Positions 10,826 through 20,147 of a stretch of 64,000 nucleotides of DNA are shown here, piece by piece. Source of the DNA: Paludisphaera mucosa (lineage in GTDB: Bacteria; Planctomycetota; Planctomycetia; Isosphaerales; Isosphaeraceae); the NCBI RefSeq assembly GCF_029589435.1, contig NZ_JARRAG010000002.1:434001-498000 (forward strand), given 5' to 3'. Below the pieces are notes generated by a model, which had not been told where the DNA came from, searched no databases, and saw only the letters and a list, made by a program, of their open reading frames with translations. The position numbers and the translations under genes were made by a program. The stretch's first letter is position 1. Each line of letters starts with the position of its first letter.

Positions 10826-11281
10826 ATGAAGGCATTTGCGCCGGCGAGATCGGTTGGACTCTGGGCCGGGGCGATCCTGTCGCTCCTGGTTACGGGCCTG
10901 ATCGCGCCGTCGCAGGCCCAGGCCGGTTGCGCGCATTATGTGAAGCATCGTTCGGCGGCGGACGCCTTCGCCCATCGGCTCGACCCGCTGGTCGCCGGGT
11001 CGGCCGAAGCCTCGACGGACGCCCCGTCGACGCCGGACGGCCCGCGACGGCCGGCTCCCTGCTCGGGGCCCTCGTGCTCGGGCCAGCCGGCCTCGCCGAC
11101 GCCGCCGCCAGTCACGACGATCAAGCTCGTCGAGGCCTGGGCCTGCCTCGTCCCGCGCCGGTCGCCGTCGAGGATCGACTCGACGCCGACCCTCCCACCC
11201 TCCTGCACCCTCGGCCCGATCCATCGGGGCGAGCCCGTCTTCCACCCGCCGCGATGGACGCCGGCCCCTTCGATCGCCTGA
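10826..11281 (+). CDS. Small secreted protein, unrecognised
   Basis: Predicted secreted protein of 151 residues. It has a good signal peptide (hydrophobic core LWAGAILSLLVTGLIAP, cleavage after AQA), then GCAHYVKHRS and a Pro/Ser-rich Cys-containing segment (PCSGPSCSGQP). The composition and start fit a real gene, and similar small CAHYV/CSGPxC proteins appear to recur in this group of bacteria (from memory, not searched). No catalytic motif. It lies upstream of, and on the same strand as, the DUF1559 gene, separated by 276 bases. Confidence 0.6.
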   Translation: MKAFAPARSVGLWAGAILSLLVTGLIAPSQAQAGCAHYVKHRSAADAFAHRLDPLVAGSAEASTDAPSTPDGPRRPAPCSGPSCSGQPASPTPPPVTTIKLVEAWACLVPRRSPSRIDSTPTLPPSCTLGPIHRGEPVFHPPRWTPAPSIA

Positions 11282-11557
11282 TCGCATCACCCGCAGGCCC
11301 GGCGTCGGCACGTACCGGCGCGCCGTCCAGCGATCGCGCGTACACCGCGGCCGGTCCGTCGTGAGTCGCCGTCGCCTCGGCACCGCACGCCGCCGGCAGG
11401 GCACGCTCGCCGTCCCGACTCGGTGATGCCTCAGGAACCGTCGTCCCCGCGCCGGGCCGCGGGCGTCTACGCCGACGCCGCGCCTCGAGCGTTCGCCTTC
11501 TCGTGCCTCATTTTCAACGGATTCGAATCGCACCCATGACCCCGAAAGGAGGGCTCC

Positions 11558-12550
11558 ATGCGGAAGCCCCGTCGCGCCTTCACCCTGATCGAACTGCTCG
11601 TCGTCATCGCCATCATCGCCGTCCTGATCGCGCTCCTGTTGCCCGCCGTCCAATCGGCCCGCGAGGCCGCCCGGCGGATGCAGTGCACCAACAACCTGAA
11701 GCAGCTCGGCCTGGCGGTCCACAATTACGCGGACGTCCACGGCCGGCTGCCGATCGGCCGCGGCGTGCGCCCGCCGCAGCCCTACACGGTCGCCTCGCGA
11801 TACAACTTCTCCGGGTTCTCGATGATCCTGCCGTTCATGGAGCAGTCGACGATCTTCTCGTCGATCAACTTCAACCTGACGATGACGACCCAGGACGGGA
11901 ACACGACGGCCCAGCGCACCGTGGTCGCGCCGTTCCTCTGCCCGTCCGACGGCCAGGTCGCGCCCGTCGAATCCGCCGGCGTCAACTACCGGTTCAGCGA
12001 GGGGTCGAGCATCGCCTATTCCTACGCCGAGACCGACACCGGCAACACGAACACCATGCTCCCCGCGCCCGACGGCCCGTTCTTCGCCGAGCGATCGCTC
12101 CGGCTCTCGCAGATCACCGACGGCACGAGCAACACCGGCCTGACCTCCGAACGCCTGCTGGGCGACTTCAATCAGGGGATCGCGACGCCGAGCCGCGACG
12201 TCTACAACACCAACGTCTTCCCCGCGACCCCGGAGGAAGCGTCGCAGAGCTGCGAGGCCTGGGATTCCACCCTGGTCTCCACGAGCGGCGAGTCGGGCAG
12301 CGGGGCCCCCTGGCTGGACGGCTTCCTGCACACGTCGATCTACAAGCACATCTCGACCCCGAACAAGAAGTCGTGCTACTTCCGGCCGACGCGGCTGGTG
12401 ATGACCGTCGGCAGCAAGCACCCCGGCGGGGTCAACGTGGGCTTCGCGGACGGCTCCGTCCGGTTCGTGAAGGACTCGATCGACCGCAACACCTGGCGGG
12501 CCCTCGGCTCGATGAACGGCGGCGAGGTCGTCTCGTCCGACTCGTACTGA
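11558..12550 (+). CDS. DUF1559 protein with prepilin-type N-terminus
   Basis: Planctomycete-type secreted or envelope protein of 330 residues. It opens with a short basic leader and the type IV prepilin cleavage/methylation motif ([13 protein letters not shown], residues 7-19), then [24 protein letters not shown], the DUF1559 signature, and closes with the H-x-G-G-x-N-x-x-F-x-D-G-S-V-R-F signature seen as HPGGVNVGFADGSVRF. An AAAGGAGG ribosome site is 7 bases before the ATG. It is the first of a tight group with a lipoprotein and two AhpD-like proteins. The family is thought to make pseudopilin-like surface structures; the exact function is unknown. Confidence 0.93.
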   Translation: MRKPRRAFTLIELLVVIAIIAVLIALLLPAVQSAREAARRMQCTNNLKQLGLAVHNYADVHGRLPIGRGVRPPQPYTVASRYNFSGFSMILPFMEQSTIFSSINFNLTMTTQDGNTTAQRTVVAPFLCPSDGQVAPVESAGVNYRFSEGSSIAYSYAETDTGNTNTMLPAPDGPFFAERSLRLSQITDGTSNTGLTSERLLGDFNQGIATPSRDVYNTNVFPATPEEASQSCEAWDSTLVSTSGESGSGAPWLDGFLHTSIYKHISTPNKKSCYFRPTRLVMTVGSKHPGGVNVGFADGSVRFVKDSIDRNTWRALGSMNGGEVVSSDSY

Positions 12551-12580
12551 CCACCATCCCAACGAATCGGAGACAACCTC

Positions 12581-12976
12581 ATGCGTCGTCATGATTACGG
12601 CCGGGCCGGCCTGCGATTCCTCGCGCCCCTGCTCCTGCTCGTCGCGGCGGGCTGCGACGGCTCCGCGCCGGTCGCGGCCGACGAGGACCAGGCCAGGAAG
12701 ATGCTCGATCAAGCCCTTTCCGCCTGGCTGAAGGGCGAGAGCGTGGAGGCCGCGAAGGGCGGCTCGCCGCCGATCACGGTCTCGGACGCCAGGTGGGAGC
12801 GCGGCGACGCGCTCAAGAAGTTCGAGGTCGAAGGCGGCGGCAAGCCGTCGGGCTCGGAACGCGCCTTCACGGTCAAGCTCTGGTTCGCAGACCCCAAGGG
12901 CAAAGAGGTCCGCGAACAGGTCGTCTACAAGGTCGGCACCGACCCGATCGTCACCGTCTTCCGCTCCCTCTTCTAA
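12581..12976 (+). CDS. Small lipoprotein downstream of DUF1559
   Basis: Predicted outer-membrane or periplasmic lipoprotein of 131 residues. A signal peptide ends in the lipobox LVAAGC (Cys about residue 25). The mature part is mixed alpha/beta, with TVSDARWERGD and QVVYKVGTDPIVTVFR. Its position right behind a DUF1559 gene (30 bases) is the usual place for such lipoproteins in planctomycetes. No enzyme motif is seen. Confidence 0.82.
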   Translation: MRRHDYGRAGLRFLAPLLLLVAAGCDGSAPVAADEDQARKMLDQALSAWLKGESVEAAKGGSPPITVSDARWERGDALKKFEVEGGGKPSGSERAFTVKLWFADPKGKEVREQVVYKVGTDPIVTVFRSLF

Positions 12977-13015
12977 TCCCGGGCACGCTACACACTCGAC
13001 GGACAGGAACTCGAT

Positions 13016-14386
13016 ATGATCTTCAAGTCCATGCGAATCCCTCTGATCGGAACTGCGCTCCTGGTGGGCGTCCTGCCGGCACCGCCCACGGCGCGCGGCG
13101 ACGACGCCGCGACGACGACGAGCGATGCGGAGGGGTGGAAACGCCTGCCCAGGACGGAACGCGGGGGCGAGGGCCCTTTGCCGACCTGGGCCAAGGCCGT
13201 CGCCGCGCGGCTGCCCCGCACGGCGGCCGCGATGCTCGAACTCGACTTCGCCCAGCGGACCCGGAGCCCGCTCGATTCCGTCTTGCGTGCCAAGATGCGG
13301 TGGGTGATCGCCGCGTCGAACCGTTGCGCGTACAGCCAGGCCTACGCCCTGGCCGACCTCGACCGCGCCGGCGCCCCCAGCTCCGCGATCAAGGCCCTGG
13401 TCGGCGACCCCGACCAGTGGCCCGAGGCCGATCGCGAGCCGCTCGAATTCGCCCGACTCCTGACCATCGCCGCGCCGACGATCCGCGACGAACTCTTCGC
13501 GAGCCTTCGCGCGAAGTACGGCGACAAGGGGGTGGCCGCGATGGTCCTCCTCGCGGCCTACGGCAACTTCCAGGACCGCATCCTCCTCGGCCTGGGAGTC
13601 CCTCTGGAGGCCGGCGGCCCGCTGCCGCCGATCGACGTCAAGTTCGCCCCGGGCGCGCTCCAGCTCACGCCGCCGCCCATGCCCCCTCAGGCGAAGCAGC
13701 ACCTGCTGGAATCCGGCGAGACGGTCGTCGACCGCGATCCCGAGTGGGCGCAGGCGTCGTACGACGAGCTGCAGTCGCGGCTCGAACGCCAGCGCGCCCG
13801 CACCCCGCGACTGCCGATCCCGTCGTGGGACGACGTCAAGAAGTCGCTCCCTCCCGCGATGACCGTTAGGCCGATCAGGATCGTCTGGACCCTCGTCTGC
13901 CTGGGCTACGTCCCCGAGCTGGCGATCCCCTGGAACCACGCGACCCGCACCATGTGGGCCGAGACGAAGCCGGACCGGATCTTCGAGGAGAGCCTCTTCT
14001 GGATCCAGACGCGGGCGATCCAGTGCAACTACTGCATGGGCCACTGCGAGATGCTGCTGGAGGTCGCCGGCCTCGACAGGTCGGAGATCGCGGAGCGTAC
14101 CCGCAGGCTGGCGAGCGACGACTGGTCGGCCTTCCCCCCCCCGGAGCAAAGGGCCTACGCCTACGCCCGCAAGCTCTCGAAGACCCCGTGGGAACTCACC
14201 GCCGCCGACTACAAGGTGCTGGAGAAGGACCTCGGCCCGGACGTCGCCATGGCGACCTTCTGGTGGCTCTGCCGCGGGCTCTACATGACCCGCGTGTCCG
14301 ACGGCTTCCAGCTCCCGCTCGAACGCGAGAACGTCTTCAGCAACTTCTACCCCAAGGCGACCGAGGCCGAGGGCAAGCCGCGATGA
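13016..14386 (+). CDS. Secreted AhpD/carboxymuconolactone-decarboxylase-like protein, copy 1
   Basis: Predicted secreted protein of 456 residues with a signal peptide (about 1-28). It has two AhpD/CMD-like halves. The N-terminal half has a degenerate site (NRCAYSQAYALADL, about 102-115) that keeps one Cys. The C-terminal half has a full CxxCxxH motif in CNYCMGHCEM (C337, C340, H343). In AhpD-type proteins this motif carries out thiol-dependent peroxide reduction; carboxymuconolactone decarboxylases use the same fold without the Cys pair. It sits 39 bases after the lipoprotein gene, and its stop overlaps a possible start of copy 2. The substrate and electron donor are unknown. Confidence 0.8.
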   Translation: MIFKSMRIPLIGTALLVGVLPAPPTARGDDAATTTSDAEGWKRLPRTERGGEGPLPTWAKAVAARLPRTAAAMLELDFAQRTRSPLDSVLRAKMRWVIAASNRCAYSQAYALADLDRAGAPSSAIKALVGDPDQWPEADREPLEFARLLTIAAPTIRDELFASLRAKYGDKGVAAMVLLAAYGNFQDRILLGLGVPLEAGGPLPPIDVKFAPGALQLTPPPMPPQAKQHLLESGETVVDRDPEWAQASYDELQSRLERQRARTPRLPIPSWDDVKKSLPPAMTVRPIRIVWTLVCLGYVPELAIPWNHATRTMWAETKPDRIFEESLFWIQTRAIQCNYCMGHCEMLLEVAGLDRSEIAERTRRLASDDWSAFPPPEQRAYAYARKLSKTPWELTAADYKVLEKDLGPDVAMATFWWLCRGLYMTRVSDGFQLPLERENVFSNFYPKATEAEGKPR

Positions 14387-14454
14387 GCCTGCGAAGGCCC
14401 GCTCGCTTCTCCCTCGACGACCCGCCCCCTGGACCATCACACCGAGGTTTATTG

Positions 14455-15861
14455 ATGTATCGAGTCACGCGATTCGCCCTCTTCGGAGTCCTCGCCATGG
14501 GGCTGCTCCCCGCCGCGGAGTCCGCCGACCCTTCCCGCGGGCGCGAGCCCACGATCCCCCTGCTGGGCGTCGAGGACGCCTGGCGCGCCCTGCCGCCGGT
14601 CGAGTCGGGCTCCGGGCAGCCGCTGCCGTCGTGGGCGCGGGCCCTCGCCGGCCCCCTGCCGCGCACCACCGCCGCGCTGCTGCGGCTCGATTTCGTCCAT
14701 CGGACCCGCAATCCGATCGACCCCAAGCTCCGTGCCCAGATGCGCTGGGTCGCCGCGCACGCCAACGGCTGCGACTATTCCGAGGCCTACGCGCTGGCCG
14801 ACGCCCGCCGCGCGGGCCTCGACGACTCGACGATCGACGCGCTGCAGAAGGCCGATCACGCCAGGCTCTCCGAGGCCGAGAAGGCGGCCCTCGAATTCGC
14901 ACGCAAGATGACCGTCGAGTCGTCGAACGTCACCGACGCCGAGTTCGCCAGGCTCGTCGGCCATTACGGCGAGGATAAGGTCGTCGCGATGGTCCTCCTG
15001 ATGGCGTATTCCAACTTCCAGGATCGGCTGCTCGCCTGCCTGGGCTCGCCCCTGGAACCCGACGGCCCCCTGCCCCCCCTCGACGTCGCCTTCGCCCCGT
15101 CGGCGACGCAGTCGCACATGCTCTCCTTCCCCAAGAGCAGGACGGCGCTGGGCAAGCCGACGGGCAAGGAGCTGATCGCCGACGAACCGGAGTGGGCCGC
15201 GGTCGGCTATGACGCGCTGCAGGAGAAGCTGGAGCGCCAGCGGGGCCGGACGACTCGCGTGCGCGTGCCGAGCTGGGAGGAGGTCGTCCGCAGCCTGCCG
15301 AAGGACTTCACGCCCAGCAAGAACCCGGTCCGGATCGTCTGGACGCTGGTCTGCCTGGGACACCAGCCCGAACTGGCCTCGGCCTGGGAGACCCTGATGC
15401 GCACCGCCGGCGCGGAGTCGCGCGGCAAGCTCGACCGCGTGCTGTCCCAGGGCCTCTTCTGGGTCGTCACCAAGACCATCGACTGTCCCTACTGCATGGG
15501 TCACTGCGAGATGAACTGGGAGGTGGCCGGCCTGACGAAGCCCGAGATCGCCGAGCGCAGCAAGGCCCTGGCGAGCGACGACTGGTCGGCCTTCCCCCCC
15601 GAGGAGCAGCGCGTCTTCGCGTTCGCCCGCAAGCTCACCCGCAGCCCGGCATCGGTCACGCACGAGGACGTCGAGGCGATCCAGCGCGACTTCGGCGTCG
15701 ACCGGGCGGTGAACGTCCTGGTCTACGCCTCGCGATGCAACTACATGGTCCGCGTCTCCAACGGCTTCCAGCTCAGCCTGGAGCGCGACAACGTCTTCCT
15801 CGACTACTACTCCGAGGCCCCAACGCAGCCTAAGCCCGCGCCCGCCGCCTCGGGGCGATGA
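14455..15861 (+). CDS. Secreted AhpD/carboxymuconolactone-decarboxylase-like protein, copy 2
   Basis: Tandem paralogue of the preceding gene, 468 residues, with the same layout: signal peptide, degenerate first half (NGCDYSEAYALADA) and second half with CPYCMGHCEM (C344, C347, H350). Shared blocks such as LASDDWSAFPP and RVSNGFQL show it is a duplication. The start chosen opens the signal peptide (MYRVTRFALFG). An in-frame ATG at 14383 overlaps the previous stop as ATGA but would put 24 non-hydrophobic residues in front of the signal. A hairpin follows the stop. Probably the last gene of the operon. Confidence 0.8.
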   Translation: MYRVTRFALFGVLAMGLLPAAESADPSRGREPTIPLLGVEDAWRALPPVESGSGQPLPSWARALAGPLPRTTAALLRLDFVHRTRNPIDPKLRAQMRWVAAHANGCDYSEAYALADARRAGLDDSTIDALQKADHARLSEAEKAALEFARKMTVESSNVTDAEFARLVGHYGEDKVVAMVLLMAYSNFQDRLLACLGSPLEPDGPLPPLDVAFAPSATQSHMLSFPKSRTALGKPTGKELIADEPEWAAVGYDALQEKLERQRGRTTRVRVPSWEEVVRSLPKDFTPSKNPVRIVWTLVCLGHQPELASAWETLMRTAGAESRGKLDRVLSQGLFWVVTKTIDCPYCMGHCEMNWEVAGLTKPEIAERSKALASDDWSAFPPEEQRVFAFARKLTRSPASVTHEDVEAIQRDFGVDRAVNVLVYASRCNYMVRVSNGFQLSLERDNVFLDYYSEAPTQPKPAPAASGR

Positions 15862-15874
15862 ACCCTCCTGGATC

Positions 15875-15911
15875 GCCGCCGCTCGGAGCCGCAACCCTGC
15901 CGAGCGGCGGC
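15875..15911 (+). terminator. Hairpin ending the DUF1559/AhpD-like operon
   Basis: A perfect 12-bp GC-rich stem (15875-15886 with 15900-15911) around a 13-base loop, 13 bases after the stop of AhpD-like copy 2. No strong T-run follows, so it may pause or protect the transcript rather than terminate it. Confidence 0.55.
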
Positions 15912-16082
15912 GTCTTCAGGAATTCCCTGCCTCACCGCTTCCGTGTCCCGTTCGATGCCGGCCTCGCGACCGCCTCGTCCCCGCGCGGGCCGGTCCTGTA
16001 GGGACGGGATGGTGTACCTTGGTCGTATCCGGGATGAACACCTCGAACGACCTGAAAGACATCCACCCATAGGGGACGAATC

Positions 16083-17048
16083 ATGAGTGAGGGCCACGCC
16101 AAGCCCGAGTCCGGGGAAACGTCGCATGCGAGCAAGCCGCGCAAGTCGGCCGCCAGGTCGAGGCCCACGCCGAAGGCAGGCGGTAAAGCCAAGCCGGTGG
16201 AACCCTCTGCAGGCGACGACCGGCGACTCCACGACTCGGCGGGATGGCGCGAGGAAACCCTGGACCGCATGCGTGCGCTGATCCTGGAAGCCGTCCCCGA
16301 GATGGTCGAGGAACGGAAATGGAAGAAGCCGTCGAATGCGATGGCGGGCGTTCCGGTCTGGTCGCACAATGGGATCGTCTGCACCGGGGAGACGTACAAG
16401 AAGGTCGTCAAGCTCACGTTCGCCCGGGGGGCGAGCCTCCCGGACCCGTCGCACCTCTTCAATTCCAGCCTGGACGGCGAGACGCGAAGGGCGATCGACA
16501 TCGCCGAAGGGGAAGAGGTCGACGCGGGTGCGTTCAGGGCGCTCGTGAAGGCTGCGGCGGCCCGGAACGGGGTGCCGGCGAAGAAGGCCGGGCCGGATGC
16601 GAAGGCGGTCGGGCCGATCAAGGCGCGAGCCGATGAGAACGCTGACGTCGTCCTGCTCTCGGGCGGCAACCCGCGGATCGCGAAGGCGGACGGCGACGCC
16701 CCGGTGCAGGCTTACATCGCCGCACTGCCGGGCTGGAAGCGCGACCTCGGCCGGCGCCTCGACGCGCTCATCGTGCGGAACGTGCCCGACGTGCGCAAGG
16801 CCGTGAAGTGGAATTCGCCGTTCTACGGCGTCGACGGCCTGGGCTGGTTCCTGTCATTCCACGCCTTCAACCTCTACATCAAGGTGACCTTCTTTCGCGG
16901 CGCCTCGTTGCAGCCGATCCCGCCCGGCGGAACGGAACGCAGCAAGGATGCGCGCTGGATCGACGTCCGCGAAGGCGAACTTCTCGACGAGGCGCAGCTG
17001 GCGAACTGGCTGAAACAGGCCGCCGCCCTGCCCGGCTGGATCCCGTAA
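16083..17048 (+). CDS. Tandem DUF1801 (YdhG-like) domain protein
   Basis: Cytoplasmic protein of 321 residues. After a Lys/Ala/Pro-rich N-terminal linker (1-50) come two DUF1801 domains. The first spans about 50-155 (EERKWKKPSNAM, KVVKLTFARGASLPDP) and the second about 205-320 (RKAVKWNSPFYG, YIKVTFFRGASLQPIP). Single-domain DUF1801 proteins are usually 110-150 residues, so this is a fusion of two different copies. The fold resembles the frataxin-like YdhG group; activity is unknown. GGGGA lies 7-8 bases before the ATG. It converges with the next gene. Confidence 0.82.
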   Translation: MSEGHAKPESGETSHASKPRKSAARSRPTPKAGGKAKPVEPSAGDDRRLHDSAGWREETLDRMRALILEAVPEMVEERKWKKPSNAMAGVPVWSHNGIVCTGETYKKVVKLTFARGASLPDPSHLFNSSLDGETRRAIDIAEGEEVDAGAFRALVKAAAARNGVPAKKAGPDAKAVGPIKARADENADVVLLSGGNPRIAKADGDAPVQAYIAALPGWKRDLGRRLDALIVRNVPDVRKAVKWNSPFYGVDGLGWFLSFHAFNLYIKVTFFRGASLQPIPPGGTERSKDARWIDVREGELLDEAQLANWLKQAAALPGWIP

Positions 17049-17318
17049 CCGACCGTCCCGAGAAACTCGCCCTCGCCCCGACGTCGGACCCCCAGCCAGG
17101 GACGCGTTCGACATCCTGGAAACCTGGGGCGAACGGGCTCTCCGAAGTCCCAGGTCGGTTCGGGGGGTGCAAACCGGACGGCTTCCCGGCGGGGCCGGTC
17201 ACCTTGCGTGGGGGGCCCCTGCTCCGGGTCGTGTGCCCACCGCCGGATCCGTGTGCCGTCATCATCGACCTTGCGGGGAGACCGTGTCCTCACCGGCCTC
17301 CTCATGGGCGATGGACGT

Positions 17319-18107
17319 TCACAGGCCCGTCACCTCGATCGTGAACATGACGCGATCGTCGTTGTACGTCTTGCCCTGCATGTTGTTGAGCAGCTTGCAC
17401 GTCGAGTTGCTGCACGCGTGCGAGAAGTCGATGTAGACCCGAAGTTGCTTCGACGCGTCCCGGCTTCGCACGCGGGCGAGGTCGAGCTCGGCCCCGACGC
17501 GCGGCTGCCATTCCTTCGTCACCGCCGTCACCTGCCGGAGGTTCGGCACGATCGGGTGGACGCGGCGCAGGAGGTCGACGAAGTGCTTCGAGATGCCGAT
17601 CGTCAGCATCGCCGGGAGGATCTTGTCCTGCCAGATCAGCTCGTCCGCGACGTGTTGAGGCGCGTTGGCGTTGTAGCTGCCCAGGCGGATGCCGATGTTG
17701 TCGAGGTGGACGTTGCAATAGTCCTTCGCCACCGCGCAATGCAGGCTCGGCTCGGAATTCTCCCGGTACCCCTGCCCATGGGTCGCCAGCGCCGCGATGG
17801 CGCCCACCGAAGGCAGGATGCCCAGGACCCGCTCGCGCGAATCCGGCTGAAATCCCCCGTGCTGCAGCGCGTCGGCCCATCTCTCGGCGTCGACCGGCAC
17901 GAAGTCGAAGCCGGCGTTGATCGTCGAGTTCACCTTGACGATGGACTTGACGTGCTTGCGCAGATCGATGCTGTGCAGGTTGTAGAAACGCGCCGAGATC
18001 GTCCGCCACATCGGGCTGTGCAGCATCCACGAGGACTGCTCGGCCACGTCCTCCGCGTGGAACGTCCGCATCTGCTCGGTGATTTCGGTGGGATCGAGGT
18101 CTGGCAT
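17319..18107 (-). CDS. Unrecognised cytoplasmic protein of 262 residues
   Basis: I do not recognise this protein. It has no signal peptide or membrane segment. Composition is that of a folded globular protein, with ESWMLHSPMWRT-like aromatic segments, VNSTINAGFDFVPVD, and a C-terminal part RVYIDFSHACSNSTCKLLNNM with two close Cys. AGGAG lies about 8 bases before the ATG, which supports the start. It is alone on its strand with about 270 bases to the convergent DUF1801 gene. Codon use is like its neighbours, so it looks functional. Confidence 0.7.
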   Translation of the reverse strand: MPDLDPTEITEQMRTFHAEDVAEQSSWMLHSPMWRTISARFYNLHSIDLRKHVKSIVKVNSTINAGFDFVPVDAERWADALQHGGFQPDSRERVLGILPSVGAIAALATHGQGYRENSEPSLHCAVAKDYCNVHLDNIGIRLGSYNANAPQHVADELIWQDKILPAMLTIGISKHFVDLLRRVHPIVPNLRQVTAVTKEWQPRVGAELDLARVRSRDASKQLRVYIDFSHACSNSTCKLLNNMQGKTYNDDRVMFTIEVTGL

Positions 18108-19202
18108 GCGAGGCTCCTGGCTGCTGGAATGGGACCGCACCAAACAAGACGGACCGGCATGTGATGGTGTGACGGCCGTTGCGACGTCGTCAACCAGCCG
18201 TTGGGGCCGCAGCACCGGCTCCTCCACATGATGCATGAACGCACGCCCCCTCGCCGAAACGCGTCCCGGCCGAGTCGCCACCCGCGCGTGGCTGAGCCGA
18301 CCGCCTGGTTTTCCGAACGGCCTGCCGGTCGCTCCAGGTAAGCTCCCCGAGCCTCACGGGCCTGCACCCCGCGAGTTCCCTCGACCCCGGCTTGAGCCGG
18401 ACTGAGCGACCTCGGCCGGGCGGTAGCGGCGGAAGTCCTTGCCGCGCCCGAGCCTCGGAGCGAGCGCTACCCACGCCTTCTCCTGGCACTGACTCGAAAC
18501 AGCGGCTCGTCGTCGTCCCCGATTTCTCGGCGAGGGTTCTACGAGGGCTGCTATCGCCTCAGTGAGGTGTAGCCGGAAGCGGTGTCTGAAGGGGAATCGA
18601 CCCCTTGTTTGGATGGAAATCCGGCCGAAGGGTATCGTCATCGATCTTCACCCCGCCTGTTCGTCGCAGTCGAGACATCGTAAGCCGACGACGATCGCGT
18701 CGATGCGACGGCGACCGCCGGTGGACTCCGCCGACCGGATCAAACAAGCAGCGAGCGGGCCCGCGGAAAAAATCGGTCAGGAACCGCAGGACGTTTCACC
18801 CCCGCCGGCGACAGGCAGCGGCCGCACGCAGCGCCCTCTGGACGAAGCGGCCGCCCCATGATGCGGCCGTTCTCACCGCCGGGCTGGGGACCGACGACCT
18901 CATGGTCAGGTCCGGCATCCTCACGGTCGAGATGAACCGCTGGTGAAGCCCGTTCCAGGACTGATCCAACCGTGCTGGACCGCCCGACGGCAATTCAGGC
19001 CGTCGATCTTCTCCTTCCACCCACGAATCCCCTCCGCCGCGGAGAGTTCGCTGTTTTACGCGGAGTCGATCGAATGAGTATGCCGCTTCCGTCACGCCAG
19101 TCCCCGACCGGGCCAATACCGTCCCGGGGTTTGCGAATATCCAGCCAGCGATCCACCCCCGATTCGGGGGCAGGGAAGCGAAGAGGAATTTCGAGCCCTT
19201 CC
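18108..19202. other. Intergenic region of about 1.1 kb
   Basis: Between divergent genes. Reading frames exist on both strands, but none has a ribosome site, signal peptide or recognisable domain, and codon-position bias is weak. I see no RNA gene or strong hairpin. It may contain decayed sequence. Confidence 0.4.
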
Positions 19203-20147
19203 ATGAGCAACGTCGAGCCTTCCGTGAGCCATCATCACCACGCCGCCCGCACGAGTCGCAACCGGCTGCACGAATTCGACCGGGTCTATTTCGACTACCT
19301 GGTCTCCGAATACCAGGGGTTGCCGCCCGATGAAGGCGACGTCGACGCCAGGCGGACGATCGAGGCGATCCTCCACGCCCCGAAGCATCACCGGGCCGAC
19401 TTGCACCCTTTGGAACTGGCCCTGCTCAAGCTCCGGCCGATCGACCGCCTGCGGCGCGACGCCTGGGCCTACCGCGACCGCCTGCGGGACATCGCCGGGC
19501 GGGCACGCCATGACGCCTACCTCGCGTCGGGTCCGCCCGACCCGGCCACGGCGTCCGAGGCGGCCGTGCGAGCCGACGTCGAACATCTGGTGGGCGAGCT
19601 GCACTGGTACTACGGCCTCCAGCCGGTGCGGGAGCGGTTCCGCATCCGCTTCGTCCGCTACATCGGGGCCGTGCTGTTCACGCTGTCGCTGAGCTTCATC
19701 GCATACCTGGCGATCGTCCACCGCGAGCACAATCCGTCCCTGGTGCTCGTCCTGTTCACGGGACTGGTCGGCGCGACGATGAGCGTCCTGCACCGGATGG
19801 AGCAGGCCCGGGGCGACGGCGACCCGATCGCCACCAGCCTGGCGTGGGAGCAGGCGCAGGGCAGCCTGCTGCTCGCCCCGTGCAGCGGGGCCATCTTCGC
19901 GGCGATCCTCTACCTGATCTTCGGCGCGGGGCTGCTGAAGGGTATCGCATTCCCCGAGATCGCCACGGCGGGCCCGGCGGACGGCTACCTGTCCTTCGCG
20001 GATTTCATCCGCCACACCGGCCCGGTGTCCGGCGTCGACTGGTTCAAGCTGCTGCTCTGGTCGTTCGCCGCGGGCTTCGCCGAACGCCTCGTCCCCGATG
20101 CGCTCGATCGGATCATAGCCCGGCGGACGGGAGCGGCCGAGGGTTGA
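19203..20147 (+). CDS. Predicted inner-membrane protein, unrecognised
   Basis: Protein of 314 residues. A soluble, His-rich and charged N-terminal part (1-145, with SHHHHAARTSRNRLHEFD and LHPLELALLKLRPIDRLRRDAW) is followed by three or four membrane segments at about 150-168 (GAVLFTLSLSFIAYLAIV), 177-193, 220-243 (GAIFAAILYLIFGAGLL) and possibly 275-292. No family was recognised. The start is the ATG preceding MSNVEPS; an upstream in-frame extension lacks features. No near neighbour on the strand suggests a partner. Confidence 0.65.
   Translation: MSNVEPSVSHHHHAARTSRNRLHEFDRVYFDYLVSEYQGLPPDEGDVDARRTIEAILHAPKHHRADLHPLELALLKLRPIDRLRRDAWAYRDRLRDIAGRARHDAYLASGPPDPATASEAAVRADVEHLVGELHWYYGLQPVRERFRIRFVRYIGAVLFTLSLSFIAYLAIVHREHNPSLVLVLFTGLVGATMSVLHRMEQARGDGDPIATSLAWEQAQGSLLLAPCSGAIFAAILYLIFGAGLLKGIAFPEIATAGPADGYLSFADFIRHTGPVSGVDWFKLLLWSFAAGFAERLVPDALDRIIARRTGAAEG

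Noticed and set aside
10580..14440. Minus-strand open frame of almost 1300 codons across the DUF1559 and AhpD-like genes
   Set aside because: Same cause. The plus-strand genes have ribosome sites, signal peptides and domains; this frame has none.
18354..18861. Overlapping small frames on both strands between 18.3 and 18.9 kb
   Set aside because: No start signals, no domains, weak codon bias.
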